Shown here in pieces: positions 52,310-60,074 of a stretch of 64,000 nucleotides of DNA (the stretch's first letter is position 1; every line of letters begins with the position of its first letter). Under the pieces are notes generated by a model. It searched no databases, was not told the origin of the DNA, and was given only the letters and a program-made list of their open reading frames with translations. The translations under genes and the position numbers were made by a program. The stretch is from Cyanobacteria bacterium OH_PDB_230. Its GTDB lineage: Bacteria > Cyanobacteriota > Vampirovibrionia > Gastranaerophilales > Gastranaerophilaceae. The DNA lies in contig JAEZSO010000003.1 in assembly GCA_023421795.1 (NCBI GenBank), forward strand, positions 372,001 through 436,000, in the 5' to 3' direction.

Positions 52310-52918
52310 ATGAGTATGTTCTCAAAAATTGTAGTAGGTTTGCTAATAGTACTTTCTTTATTTTACGTAAAGGAAAAGTTTTTAGGTGGTTTAAATTTTG
52401 ATTTTTTCAAAAAAGAAAAAACCGAAAAACAAGAGTATATTAAACCTGAGCAAAAAGAAGAAGTTTTGCAACCAGAAAAAAAACCTGAAAAAAAAATTGA
52501 ACAAACTATCTCAGTATACTATCTTGCAACAGATAACGGAGGCAGCGCTGTTTTTAGAAAAATCCAAAGAAAGTATGAGGGCGGCAGCAAGCTGGAATCC
52601 TCTATAAAAGAACTTTTGGAAGGACCTAATTTTGTTGAAAAGAAAGCCGGAGCGTACAGTGAAATCCCTAAAGGTACAAAACTTATTGGTATTGAGCAAC
52701 AAGGAAATAATGTTATAATAAATTTAAGTTCAGATTTCCAATACGGAGGCGGAACTGATAGCATTTACTCTCGTATGAGACAACTAATTAAAACCGCATT
52801 GGCAAATTCAAAAGGCAAAAATATATATCTGTACTTAGATGGAAAACAAGTAGATGTAATCGGTGGCGAAGGAATAATGGTAAATCAACCATTGAGTGAA
52901 AGTTCTTTAGATGACTAA
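52310..52918 (+). CDS. GerMN-domain membrane-anchored protein
   Basis: A 202-residue protein with one N-terminal membrane helix (about residues 5-22) and a charged Lys/Glu/Pro linker. A C-terminal GerMN-like domain follows (about 68-180; VYYLATDNGGSAVFRK, IKELLEGPN, IPKGTKLIGIEQQGNNVIINLSSDF). GerMN proteins occur in spore formers and also in cyanobacteria, where they are thought to act in the cell envelope. The domain faces the periplasm. Its end overlaps the next gene by eight bases. Confidence 0.82.
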   Translation: MSMFSKIVVGLLIVLSLFYVKEKFLGGLNFDFFKKEKTEKQEYIKPEQKEEVLQPEKKPEKKIEQTISVYYLATDNGGSAVFRKIQRKYEGGSKLESSIKELLEGPNFVEKKAGAYSEIPKGTKLIGIEQQGNNVIINLSSDFQYGGGTDSIYSRMRQLIKTALANSKGKNIYLYLDGKQVDVIGGEGIMVNQPLSESSLDD

Positions 52919-53186
52919 AAAAGATTTAGATTATTATTTAGATTTGGATTGGACCTTGATTGAGGGAACTGATCTGGATTTTAACGGGAATGAATATCAT
53001 TATATCGAAATAAAAGAAATCCCCAGTTTTGCTTATTGCGCAAAAACTAGAGAATTGGCATTAGCTAATTACAAGACTCAGCTAAAATGGACTATTCAAG
53101 TTATGCTGATGGACGAGGACGCAGTAATAAGAGAGCCTGGCGATGAAGATGATGAAGATGTTGATTGGGAAGCTCTCTGCCCTTAA
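52911..53186 (+). CDS. Small acidic HicB-like protein
   Basis: A 91-residue, strongly acidic protein. The beta strand/helix pattern (YYLDLDWTLIEG, YHYIEIKEIPSFAYCAKTRELALANYKTQLKW) recalls the partial RNase-H fold of HicB antitoxins, but there is no adjacent HicA toxin. The C-terminus is an Asp/Glu run. Similarity is by pattern only, so an orphan regulator or an unrelated small protein are both possible. Coupled to the GerMN gene by overlap. Confidence 0.6.
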   Translation: MTKKDLDYYLDLDWTLIEGTDLDFNGNEYHYIEIKEIPSFAYCAKTRELALANYKTQLKWTIQVMLMDEDAVIREPGDEDDEDVDWEALCP

Positions 53187-53258
53187 CCAGTCATTTATCA
53201 AAAGATAAGCATTTTAATTTATGGGAGTTGAGAGACTAAATAAAAGTCTTATATAAAC

Positions 53259-53295
53259 TTAAAGGCCCGTTAAGTGAAACTTAACAGGCCTTTAA
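53259..53295. terminator. Bidirectional terminator before hup
   Basis: A long hairpin with arms at 53259-53274 and 53280-53295 (about 16 bp, one mismatch) and a five-base loop, between the converging HicB-like and HU genes. Confidence 0.8.
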
Positions 53296-53314
53296 AGCAA
53301 AAAAGAAATCGTGA

Positions 53315-53587
53315 CTATTTAACGATTTCTTTGAATTTTTTACCAGCAGAGAATGCAGGAACTGTTTTAGCAGCAATTTTAATTGTTGCGCCAGTTTGTG
53401 GGTTACGGCCAGTTCTAGCTGCTCTTTTTCTAGCTTCGAAAGTACCAAAGCCAACTAGAGTAACTTTTTTACCTTTAGATACAGTTTTTTGGATTGTATC
53501 GATTGTAGCACCGATAACATCAGCTGCAGCTTTTTGAGAAACTTTAGCTTTTTTTGCAACGTCTTTTACTAATTCTTCTTTGTTCAT
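53315..53587 (-). CDS. hup: DNA-binding protein HU
   Basis: A 90-residue nucleoid protein. It starts MNKEELVKDVAKKAKVSQKAA, has GFGTFEARKRAARTGRNPQTG (the DNA-clamping arm) and ends FSAGKKFKEIV. AGGGAGG is a strong ribosome binding site. It is probably monocistronic and highly expressed, with a terminator directly after it. Confidence 0.97.
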   Translation of the reverse strand: MNKEELVKDVAKKAKVSQKAAADVIGATIDTIQKTVSKGKKVTLVGFGTFEARKRAARTGRNPQTGATIKIAAKTVPAFSAGKKFKEIVK

Positions 53588-53747
53588 AATGAACCTCCCT
53601 TTTAGTTTACATATGCTATTATACCTATTTTTCTGCTTTTAGCAAGCATTTTTCAAAAAAAAATAATTCTAATTTCAATTAGTAAAAGAATTTAGAGGGT
53701 AAATGCAAAATAAATATGCCTGAAATGCTTATATAGCAAGAAAAAAA

Positions 53748-54626
53748 TTAAAGATTCCAATCGGGACTGAGTTTCCCGAATTTTATATTATTGTAAAAAT
53801 ACGTTAAAATTTGGAAAGCATTGTATCCCTGCTGTGCTAAATTATTTGCTCCGTATTGGCTCATTCCTATTCCATGCCCCATCTTTTTTGTGCCTTCATC
53901 AAATGAGGGTACAGATCTTAGGTATGGTAGGTTCTTCGTCCAAACGTTACCAGAGTTAATGGTTTGACCGCCAGCGCTTGCACAATAGTATGCGGGAATC
54001 ACTTGCCTGTTATAAGTTACCACTATTCCTTTTGTGTCTAGCACGGCTCTGTTTGTGTGAACTGTTTCTGATGTAGCGCCTCCGTATGCTTGGTCTTCCG
54101 TGTTGTCTTTAAGGTCAAAACCTCTGGAGGCTCTTTTGCCTAAATTCGCAACAGCATAGCTTCTAGCGGCTATAGCTTGAGCTTTTAAAGCTTCAGGATT
54201 CCATTTTGAGGGCATTTCTGCCGGTACAACACCCATAATATATTCTTCTAAGCTTATGTTGTTGACCAGCGTGAGCAAGTTGTTTGAAGAAGTTACAATG
54301 AATTCTCCTCTATACCAGCGTTTTTTTGTGCAGAGGAAGCCCGGGGATGTGTTTTTTATTGCTATTGCATTTGTGCCCAAGTCATATAACTTACCGTTTA
54401 TTTCTATAGAAATACTGTTTTCGGATGCTTTAATTTGATAAAGTTTCATTGCTTGAAGTGTGTATATTAAACGGTTCGTATGAACATTTATTATTTCAGC
54501 ATTTGAAGTAGCGGCGACATAAGTCATATGAGAATCAGTCACCAAGCCTATTTTCACTGCTTCAGACCTTAATCCTGTAAAAAATAAACAAAATATTACT
54601 AAAAATATAGTTAGAATGTTTTTCAT
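53748..54626 (-). CDS. Secreted SpoIID/LytB-domain protein
   Basis: A 292-residue exported protein with a signal peptide (MKNILTIFLVIFCLFFTGLRSEA). The SpoIID domain carries LEEYIMGVVPAEMPSKWNPEALKAQAIAARSYA, then YYCASAGGQTIN and the late MGHGIGMSQYGANNLAQQGY. SpoIID proteins cut glycan strands lacking stem peptides. The stretch between PYLRSVPSFDEG and KKMGHGIG is much shorter than usual, so an insert present in many relatives is missing. I chose ATG 54626, with GGGG upstream. It follows RWYD-repeat gene B. Confidence 0.83.
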   Translation of the reverse strand: MKNILTIFLVIFCLFFTGLRSEAVKIGLVTDSHMTYVAATSNAEIINVHTNRLIYTLQAMKLYQIKASENSISIEINGKLYDLGTNAIAIKNTSPGFLCTKKRWYRGEFIVTSSNNLLTLVNNISLEEYIMGVVPAEMPSKWNPEALKAQAIAARSYAVANLGKRASRGFDLKDNTEDQAYGGATSETVHTNRAVLDTKGIVVTYNRQVIPAYYCASAGGQTINSGNVWTKNLPYLRSVPSFDEGTKKMGHGIGMSQYGANNLAQQGYNAFQILTYFYNNIKFGKLSPDWNL

Positions 54627-54645
54627 AATCCCCAATGATTTAGAT

Positions 54646-54945
54646 TTATTCATTATCAATATGTTGCAATAGTTCTATTAACTCTAATGCGATTTTTTTT
54701 CTTAGCTCTTTTGAAGAGAGCCTTAGGTATTCCATTGCCTGCAAAAGGTCTTTATCTTCATCGTACCATCTTTTAAATGAAATACATATTTTGCTAAAGA
54801 AATCATTTGGAAGTTCAATGTTGTTTTCTCTAGCAATTTTAATTATAGCTTCTGCGCATAGACGTTTAATTTTCGCGGATGAATTTTTTAATAAACTTAT
54901 TGACAAACTTAGTGTCGGATCTGAATCATACCATCTGTGTTTCAT
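54646..54945 (-). CDS. Tandem RWYD-repeat protein B
   Basis: A 99-residue paralogue of the protein at 30812-31156. Repeat 1 begins HRWYDSDPTLSLSISLL (tryptophan 5) and repeat 2 KRWYDEDKDLLQAMEYLRL (tryptophan 60). Each is followed by an amphipathic helix. I place the start at ATG 54945, with GGAG upstream, because the protein then begins MKHRWYD like its paralogue; a start 13 codons earlier is less likely. Function unknown. Located upstream of the SpoIID-like gene. Confidence 0.68.
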   Translation of the reverse strand: MKHRWYDSDPTLSLSISLLKNSSAKIKRLCAEAIIKIARENNIELPNDFFSKICISFKRWYDEDKDLLQAMEYLRLSSKELRKKIALELIELLQHIDNE

Positions 54946-55061
54946 TTTTGTTCTCCATTTAAATTTTAACATATAATTTTCCAAAATTGCCCTAAATTCA
55001 ATTATTTAGAGGAGAAGAAAGTCGTACACATGATTGATTTTTGCCTATTGCATGATTAATT

Positions 55062-55089
55062 TTGACTTTTTATCCGTTAACATTAATAA
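55062..55089 (+). promoter_or_regulatory. Candidate promoter of the flagellar operon
   Basis: TTGACT (55062-55067), a 16-bp spacer and TAATAA (55084-55089). Two copies of CATGATTRATTTT (starting at 55029 and 55051) lie upstream, 22 bp apart (two helical turns), resembling an activator site. No sigma-28 or sigma-54 consensus is evident. Confidence 0.4.
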
Positions 55090-55116
55090 ATACATGTGTA
55101 ATAAGAGGTGAGTTGT

Positions 55117-55809
55117 ATGTACTTGCGAGGCGGAATAAATTTTATAGATAATGGGATGACTGCTAATATCAGAGCAATGCATTTGCAAACCGAAATAATG
55201 GCTGTTACAAATGAAAACGTTACAGGCTTTGATAAAATCGGCTACCAGAGAAAAGAACCGGTTGTCTCATCCTTTTCTGAGTTTATAGGTATCCATGGGT
55301 TATCTACAGCAGTTGACGATTCAGTCGGAAGATTATCCGTTTCCGATTGCCCTTTAGATGTGGCAATTGCAAACAAGGGCTATTTTCAAACCAAAGGAGA
55401 AGGGGGCGTTAAATTAACCAGAGATGGAAGATTTAGAATCGATGCTAAAGGTAATCTTTTAACCCTCAAAAATGAAAAAGTCTTAGCGAATGACGGTACG
55501 GCAATCAAGTTGCCATTTTTGCCTGAGAAATTAGAAGATATAAAAATTGATACTGAAGGTAATTTGTCTATATTCAACAAAAACACCAACAAGCTAGATT
55601 ATGTTTCGACTTTATCTGTTGTTACAAGTGATGGAGTCGCAGTTTTATCGCCAAACGTCAGGCAGGGTTATAACGAATATTCAAATGTGGCTCTTGCAGC
55701 AGAATTTATGCAGGCCATGCCGGTAATAAGAAATTTTGATGCAAACAGACAATTGTTTCAGATTCAGGCATCAACGCTTTCAAAAGCGATTCAGCAGTTA
55801 GGAAGTTAA
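55117..55809 (+). CDS. Flagellar basal-body rod protein, FlgF/FlgG type
   Basis: A 230-residue rod protein. It has the N-terminal amphipathic helix (MTANIRAMHLQTEIMAVTNENVTGFDKIGYQRKEP), in which the usual ANNLANxxTxGYK motif is altered, a central TRDGRFRIDAKGNLLT motif and a C-terminal helix ending QIQASTLSKAIQQLGS. It is probably FlgF. ATG 55117 has AAGAGGTG six bases upstream; GTG 55108 is in frame but lies within that site. First gene of the flagellar cluster. Confidence 0.82.
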   Translation: MYLRGGINFIDNGMTANIRAMHLQTEIMAVTNENVTGFDKIGYQRKEPVVSSFSEFIGIHGLSTAVDDSVGRLSVSDCPLDVAIANKGYFQTKGEGGVKLTRDGRFRIDAKGNLLTLKNEKVLANDGTAIKLPFLPEKLEDIKIDTEGNLSIFNKNTNKLDYVSTLSVVTSDGVAVLSPNVRQGYNEYSNVALAAEFMQAMPVIRNFDANRQLFQIQASTLSKAIQQLGS

Positions 55810-55823
55810 TTAAGAGGTAAATT

Positions 55824-56537
55824 ATGTCAACTTTTCAAGGGTTAGTTAGAAAAACAATATTAAACACAAATGTTCAGTTCGACAGGCTGGGCAATGTTTC
55901 AAACAATATTGCAAACTATAACACAACTGCTTATAAATCCGTCAGATTTGAGCAAATGATGGATGAAAACGGCTATTTGAACGGTGTCGTCAGAACAGAT
56001 TATGCAACAGGTGCCGCAATGAGTACAGAAAAACCTTTTGACATCGCTTTAAAAGGCCCGGGGTTTATCCCAGTAACATCAAAAACAGGTGATGTTACTT
56101 ATACGAGAGATGGCTCTTTCAGGCTGGATAAAGACGGTTATCTGATAACTAATGATAACTGTTTGGTCGGTGACGGGATAAAAATACCCGCGAATTATTA
56201 TGATATAAGAATCAAGTCAAATGGTGACGTAACGGTCGTTCCTCAAAACGGTGAAAAAGAAAAAACTCTAGGAAAAATTCCTGTGGTAAACTTCCTCAAT
56301 CCGGAAGGACTTAAGGCAATAGATGGAAATAAATACCTGGCAACAAAAGAATCAGGTGAACCTGTTCTGTTGAAGAAACACAACAACATCCAGCAAGGTT
56401 CGATAGAACGCTCTAATGTAAACGTTTTTACGCAAGTTAATGATGTTATGAGACTCAATGCTTCCATGCTTGCAAGTTTTAAACTCATGAAAACGATTGA
56501 TGACATGTACAATAAATCCATTAATATAAAACAATAG
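55824..56537 (+). CDS. flgG: Flagellar distal rod protein FlgG
   Basis: A 237-residue rod protein. It has the SNNIANYNTTAYKSVRFEQM motif near the N-terminus, TYTRDGSFRLDKDGYLIT in the middle and the SNVNVFTQVNDVMRLNASMLASFKLMKTID C-terminal helix. It is the second rod-family gene in the cluster. FlgF versus FlgG order is inferred from position and the intact motif. Confidence 0.85.
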   Translation: MSTFQGLVRKTILNTNVQFDRLGNVSNNIANYNTTAYKSVRFEQMMDENGYLNGVVRTDYATGAAMSTEKPFDIALKGPGFIPVTSKTGDVTYTRDGSFRLDKDGYLITNDNCLVGDGIKIPANYYDIRIKSNGDVTVVPQNGEKEKTLGKIPVVNFLNPEGLKAIDGNKYLATKESGEPVLLKKHNNIQQGSIERSNVNVFTQVNDVMRLNASMLASFKLMKTIDDMYNKSINIKQ

Positions 56538-56549
56538 TGAGGTAAATTA

Positions 56550-56897
56550 ATGTATACTCCAGGTGATTCATTTGGAAAAGTAAATTTATATTTGGACTTG
56601 GTTTCACAAAGGCAAAGAGCGCTTAGTGCGAACCTGGCCAATATCGATACCCCGGGTTATGTAAGAAAAGATATTAATTTCAGCCAATATCTTGGTTCTG
56701 TAAATAGCCCCCTGGAAACCAAATTGTCAGCTAAACTTGGCCCTTCTGCAATTATAGAAGACAGACAAGAAGGACCTATAAACCCCGCGAGTGAGCTTGC
56801 AGAAATGCAAAAAAATTCACTCTTGTATTCAGTGGCCGCAAGACGTATGACCACTTTAATTTCAGAACTTAGAACAGTACTAAATGTAGGTAAATAA
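56550..56897 (+). CDS. flgB: Flagellar rod protein FlgB
   Basis: A 115-residue proximal rod protein. It has the SANLANIDTPGYVRKDINF motif typical of FlgB and a C-terminal helix (LYSVAARRMTTLISELRTVL). Directly upstream of flgC, as in most flagellar operons. Confidence 0.92.
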   Translation: MYTPGDSFGKVNLYLDLVSQRQRALSANLANIDTPGYVRKDINFSQYLGSVNSPLETKLSAKLGPSAIIEDRQEGPINPASELAEMQKNSLLYSVAARRMTTLISELRTVLNVGK

Positions 56898-56899
56898 TT

Positions 56900-57343
56900 A
56901 TGAGTTTAATGAATTCTTTTGACATAGGAAGTAAAGGTCTTACCGTTCACGGTAAAAGACTTGATATTGCTGCAAAAAACATAGCAAATATAGATACTCC
57001 AAATTATGTCAGAAAAATACCCGTATTAAATTCAACTGATGACATATCTTTTGCAGGGCTTATGAACTCTATGAAAGAAGATGTATTCGGCGTTGGAACC
57101 TTACCTTACTTACAGGGAGGTGTTTCATTTACCGGAATTGTTGAAGACCCAACGCTTGGAGACAAAATTTATAAGCCGGGGCATCCTGATGCAGATAAAG
57201 ACGGTTATATAAGAACTTCCAACGTAAATCCACTGGTAGAAATGGCGGATGCTTCTTTGGCACAGAGAGCTTATGAAGCAAACTTGGCTGTTTTGAACAT
57301 AACTAAGACAATGGCTCAAAGAGCGTTAGAAATCGGTAAATAA
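56900..57343 (+). CDS. flgC: Flagellar rod protein FlgC
   Basis: A 147-residue proximal rod protein. Landmarks are AAKNIANIDTPNYVRKIP at the N-terminus, YKPGHPDADKDGYIRTSNVNPLVEMAD in the middle and the C-terminal helix RAYEANLAVLNITKTMAQRALEIGK. Paired with flgB two bases upstream. Confidence 0.93.
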   Translation: MSLMNSFDIGSKGLTVHGKRLDIAAKNIANIDTPNYVRKIPVLNSTDDISFAGLMNSMKEDVFGVGTLPYLQGGVSFTGIVEDPTLGDKIYKPGHPDADKDGYIRTSNVNPLVEMADASLAQRAYEANLAVLNITKTMAQRALEIGK

Positions 57344-57361
57344 TAGGCAGGTTTTTTATTA

Positions 57362-57985
57362 ATGTTTTCACCTAATATCCAAAATTTAATAAACACAAGT
57401 GGAAAAGAAGCAGCTTTGCAGAGAGCTGTTCAAATTAATAATTACGTAAGCAGTCTTAACAAGTCAGTTTTGCAACAACCTGCTGAAGCCACGGTAAAAC
57501 CTTTCGATCAGGTTTTGAAGACAAGCAATGCTGCAGAAAACAGTTTTAGAGTTTCAAACATTGATGAAATTCAGAAAGCTTCACCCAGAGCCGGAGCCAG
57601 TTACTCTAAAGCGCAAATATTAAATATAATCTCACATATTTCAAACAAATATGGCGTAGACGAAAAGTTGGTTAAAGCAGTAGTTAAACAGGAATCAGGG
57701 TTTAGGAATGATGCTGTTTCTCACTGCGGAGCGATGGGACTTATGCAGCTAATGCCCGCAACCGCTAAAAGTTTAGGCGTAACAGATCCTTTTGACCCAA
57801 TTCAAAATATCGAAGGCGGTGTTAAGTATCTTAAAGGAAAACTAGACATGTATAACGGAAATGTAATATTAGCACTGGCTTCTTATAATGCAGGTTCAGG
57901 CAATGTTGCTAAATATAACGGAGTTCCTCCGTTTAAAGAAACTCAAAATTACGTAAAAAGTATATTGGCACAATATTTAGGATAA
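57362..57985 (+). CDS. Lytic transglycosylase with N-terminal flagellar-type segment
   Basis: A 207-residue protein with no signal peptide. The C-terminal half is an SLT domain: E111 in VVKQESGFRNDAVS, GAMGLMQLMPATAKSLGV and ASYNAGSGNVAKY. The N-terminal 80 residues are not cleavable and may guide export through the flagellar apparatus. It lies between flgC and fliE, so it probably opens peptidoglycan for the rod, the job of FlgJ in other bacteria. Export route is inferred. Confidence 0.85.
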   Translation: MFSPNIQNLINTSGKEAALQRAVQINNYVSSLNKSVLQQPAEATVKPFDQVLKTSNAAENSFRVSNIDEIQKASPRAGASYSKAQILNIISHISNKYGVDEKLVKAVVKQESGFRNDAVSHCGAMGLMQLMPATAKSLGVTDPFDPIQNIEGGVKYLKGKLDMYNGNVILALASYNAGSGNVAKYNGVPPFKETQNYVKSILAQYLG

Positions 57986-57995
57986 GGATTTTTAT

Positions 57996-58334
57996 ATGTT
58001 AAATGAAAAGTTAGTACCAAATGTAGATCTATTCTCAAGGATTGAGCCGTCAAAATTTACAGATACAGGCATGGAGTCAATGAGAATAAAATCAATAGAA
58101 CAGCCTGAAACCACTAATTTTAAATCTGTATTTTCAGGTTTAGTTGAAAATCTGAACACAGAAATGGAAAAACCCGACCAATTAATGAATCAGCAGATGA
58201 TGGGAAATAAAAACGTTGATATCCACGATGTAATAGCGGCAATATCTAAGGCCGAATTAGGAGTTAATGTGGCTACTCAAGTTACAGGTAAGGTCATACA
58301 AACGTATGAAAAAGTTATGCAAATTCAAGTATAA
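57996..58334 (+). CDS. fliE: Flagellar MS-ring/rod adaptor FliE
   Basis: A 112-residue protein. The C-terminal segment NVDIHDVIAAISKAELGVNVATQVTGKVIQTYEKVMQIQV is the FliE signature. The N-terminus contains FKSVFSGLVENLN, similar to the usual F-x-x-L-x-x helix. It joins the MS ring to the rod. fliF follows after 72 bp, with a possible promoter in the gap. Confidence 0.9.
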   Translation: MLNEKLVPNVDLFSRIEPSKFTDTGMESMRIKSIEQPETTNFKSVFSGLVENLNTEMEKPDQLMNQQMMGNKNVDIHDVIAAISKAELGVNVATQVTGKVIQTYEKVMQIQV

Positions 58335-58359
58335 TGTTACCTTATCTTTAAAATGATAG

Positions 58360-58365
58360 TATAAT
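58360..58365 (+). promoter_or_regulatory. -10 box of a possible fliF promoter
   Basis: TATAAT at 58360-58365 in the 72-bp fliE-fliF gap, with a weak TTACCT 17 bases upstream. The 10-mer AGTATAATGT also occurs 30 bp earlier (58328-58337), so there are two candidate boxes. Confidence 0.4.
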
Positions 58366-58406
58366 GTATATAGGGTACGAGATTTAAAGTAAGTTATAAC
58401 TAAAGA

Positions 58407-60059
58407 ATGAATTTTCAAGAATTACTAAAGAATAAGCCATTATTGTACACAATTATAGGGGTAGTTGTTGTAATTTTTGCTGTTTTTATAAGCATGGGTA
58501 TGGTTGCTGCAACAAAAGGTGGAAGTCCTTCTAAAGTTGTATCTGAGAAAATGATTAAAGAAGATGCAATTCTTCTTACTACAGATAATTTAGGAAAAGC
58601 AATTGAAATACAAGCATTACTTGCAAGACAAGGAATCGATGCAAGCCGTGCTGCTAACGGAACAAAGTCAGATGTTGTCCTAAAAGGAAACACTTACACC
58701 CAATCGCAAAGAGATGAAGCTCTTTTGGCGATTGTCCAAAGCGGACTTATGGATCAATATATAGGTTTGGAAATCTTTGATAAAGGTGATTTTACTTCAA
58801 CAAAAGAAGATAAAAGAATAAGATTAGCTAGAGCAGTTAACGGCGAATTATCCAGATTAATAAGAAAAATTGCTCCAATCGAAAATGCTTCTGTATTTAT
58901 TTCTATTCCAGAACCCACAATGTTTACTGCAGACAAAAAGCCTATTACGGCAACAGTTCAGGTTGTGATTCCAAGTGGCAGCAAACTGGACCAGACAAAA
59001 ATAAAAGCTATAGAAAACTTACTTTTAGGAAGTGTTACAGGCCTTACTACTGAAAATATTTCAATTACAGATACAAATGGAAATGTTTACCATAGTTTGA
59101 TTAGTGCAACTGACGATCAGCTTGCCAGAATAGAAGAAAATGATCAATACATGCAAAGCAAAGTTGCTTCGCAATTAGATAGATTGATTGGAAAAGGCAA
59201 TTATGTCGTAACGGTCAGCACATTTTTAAGACAGATACCAATCGAAAAAACCAGTATTTTATATGATCCTAACCAAAAAACAGCATTGTCAGAACAAACC
59301 TTCACGGAAGGTCTTGGTGATTCAACACAAGATTCCAATAAAGGATTGAGCGCTGTTAGTGTATACATGCCGAACGGGCTTCCCGCTGGAGGAAGTGATT
59401 CTTCTCAGAACAGAAGCTACTCAAGAATAGCGAAAGAAACTCAATACGGCGTATCTAAAACTCAAGTAAGCCAGTATGAAAAGCCTGGAGTTATAGAAGA
59501 AATATCTATTGCTCTTACGGTTGATCAGTCTGCAATACCTACAAATGTTTCAGAAGACGAGTTGAAAGAGCTTATTGCAAAAGCGGCTTCTCCAAAAGTT
59601 AATCCGGCGAATGTTTCTATAGCATATTCTGATTCGGTTGAGCCTTATTTGGCATCTGATAGACCTGTCAATTTGCCGAAACCCGATGAAACAGGCAATC
59701 CATGGTGGATAGCAATCGCCTTATTGGTAGGTGGATTGATGTTTGGCTTGACGTTTATTTCTAAAAAAATGAAAGCTACGGCTGAAAAACAAAAACAAGA
59801 GCTTAATTTGCTTAAAGAAAAGACAGTAGAGCAAGAAAGACAGCTCAGGGATGTTAATTTAAAAGCAGCTGAATTAATCGAAAGACAGGCTCAAATGGCT
59901 CAAGGATTGATTGAGCAGCAAGTGCAAAATCAAATACCAAGAAATATGAATACAATAGAAGATTTGAGAAATACGATATCTGATGTTTCTTCAGATATTG
60001 CGTTCGCTGAAGACGAAGAGGTTATAGAACAGGTAAAAAGCTGGATTGAAAAATCATAA
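58407..60059 (+). CDS. fliF: Flagellar MS-ring protein FliF
   Basis: A 550-residue inner-membrane ring protein. It has an N-terminal membrane helix (about 15-35), the FliF domains RBM1-3 (TDNLGKAIEIQALLARQGI, RLARAVNGELSRLIRKI, VVIPSGSKLDQTKIKAIENL), a low-complexity periplasmic insert with Ser/Gly-rich stretches and a second membrane helix (about 430-450). A C-terminal acidic helix (EDEEVIEQVKSWIEK) is the FliG-binding tail. It is the platform for the export gate and switch. Confidence 0.94.
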   Translation: MNFQELLKNKPLLYTIIGVVVVIFAVFISMGMVAATKGGSPSKVVSEKMIKEDAILLTTDNLGKAIEIQALLARQGIDASRAANGTKSDVVLKGNTYTQSQRDEALLAIVQSGLMDQYIGLEIFDKGDFTSTKEDKRIRLARAVNGELSRLIRKIAPIENASVFISIPEPTMFTADKKPITATVQVVIPSGSKLDQTKIKAIENLLLGSVTGLTTENISITDTNGNVYHSLISATDDQLARIEENDQYMQSKVASQLDRLIGKGNYVVTVSTFLRQIPIEKTSILYDPNQKTALSEQTFTEGLGDSTQDSNKGLSAVSVYMPNGLPAGGSDSSQNRSYSRIAKETQYGVSKTQVSQYEKPGVIEEISIALTVDQSAIPTNVSEDELKELIAKAASPKVNPANVSIAYSDSVEPYLASDRPVNLPKPDETGNPWWIAIALLVGGLMFGLTFISKKMKATAEKQKQELNLLKEKTVEQERQLRDVNLKAAELIERQAQMAQGLIEQQVQNQIPRNMNTIEDLRNTISDVSSDIAFAEDEEVIEQVKSWIEKS

Positions 60060-60074
60060 TAACACGGGGAAATT

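Noticed and set aside
52911..53186. Complete toxin-antitoxin pair
   Set aside because: Only one small HicB-like gene is present; no HicA-like partner lies on either side.
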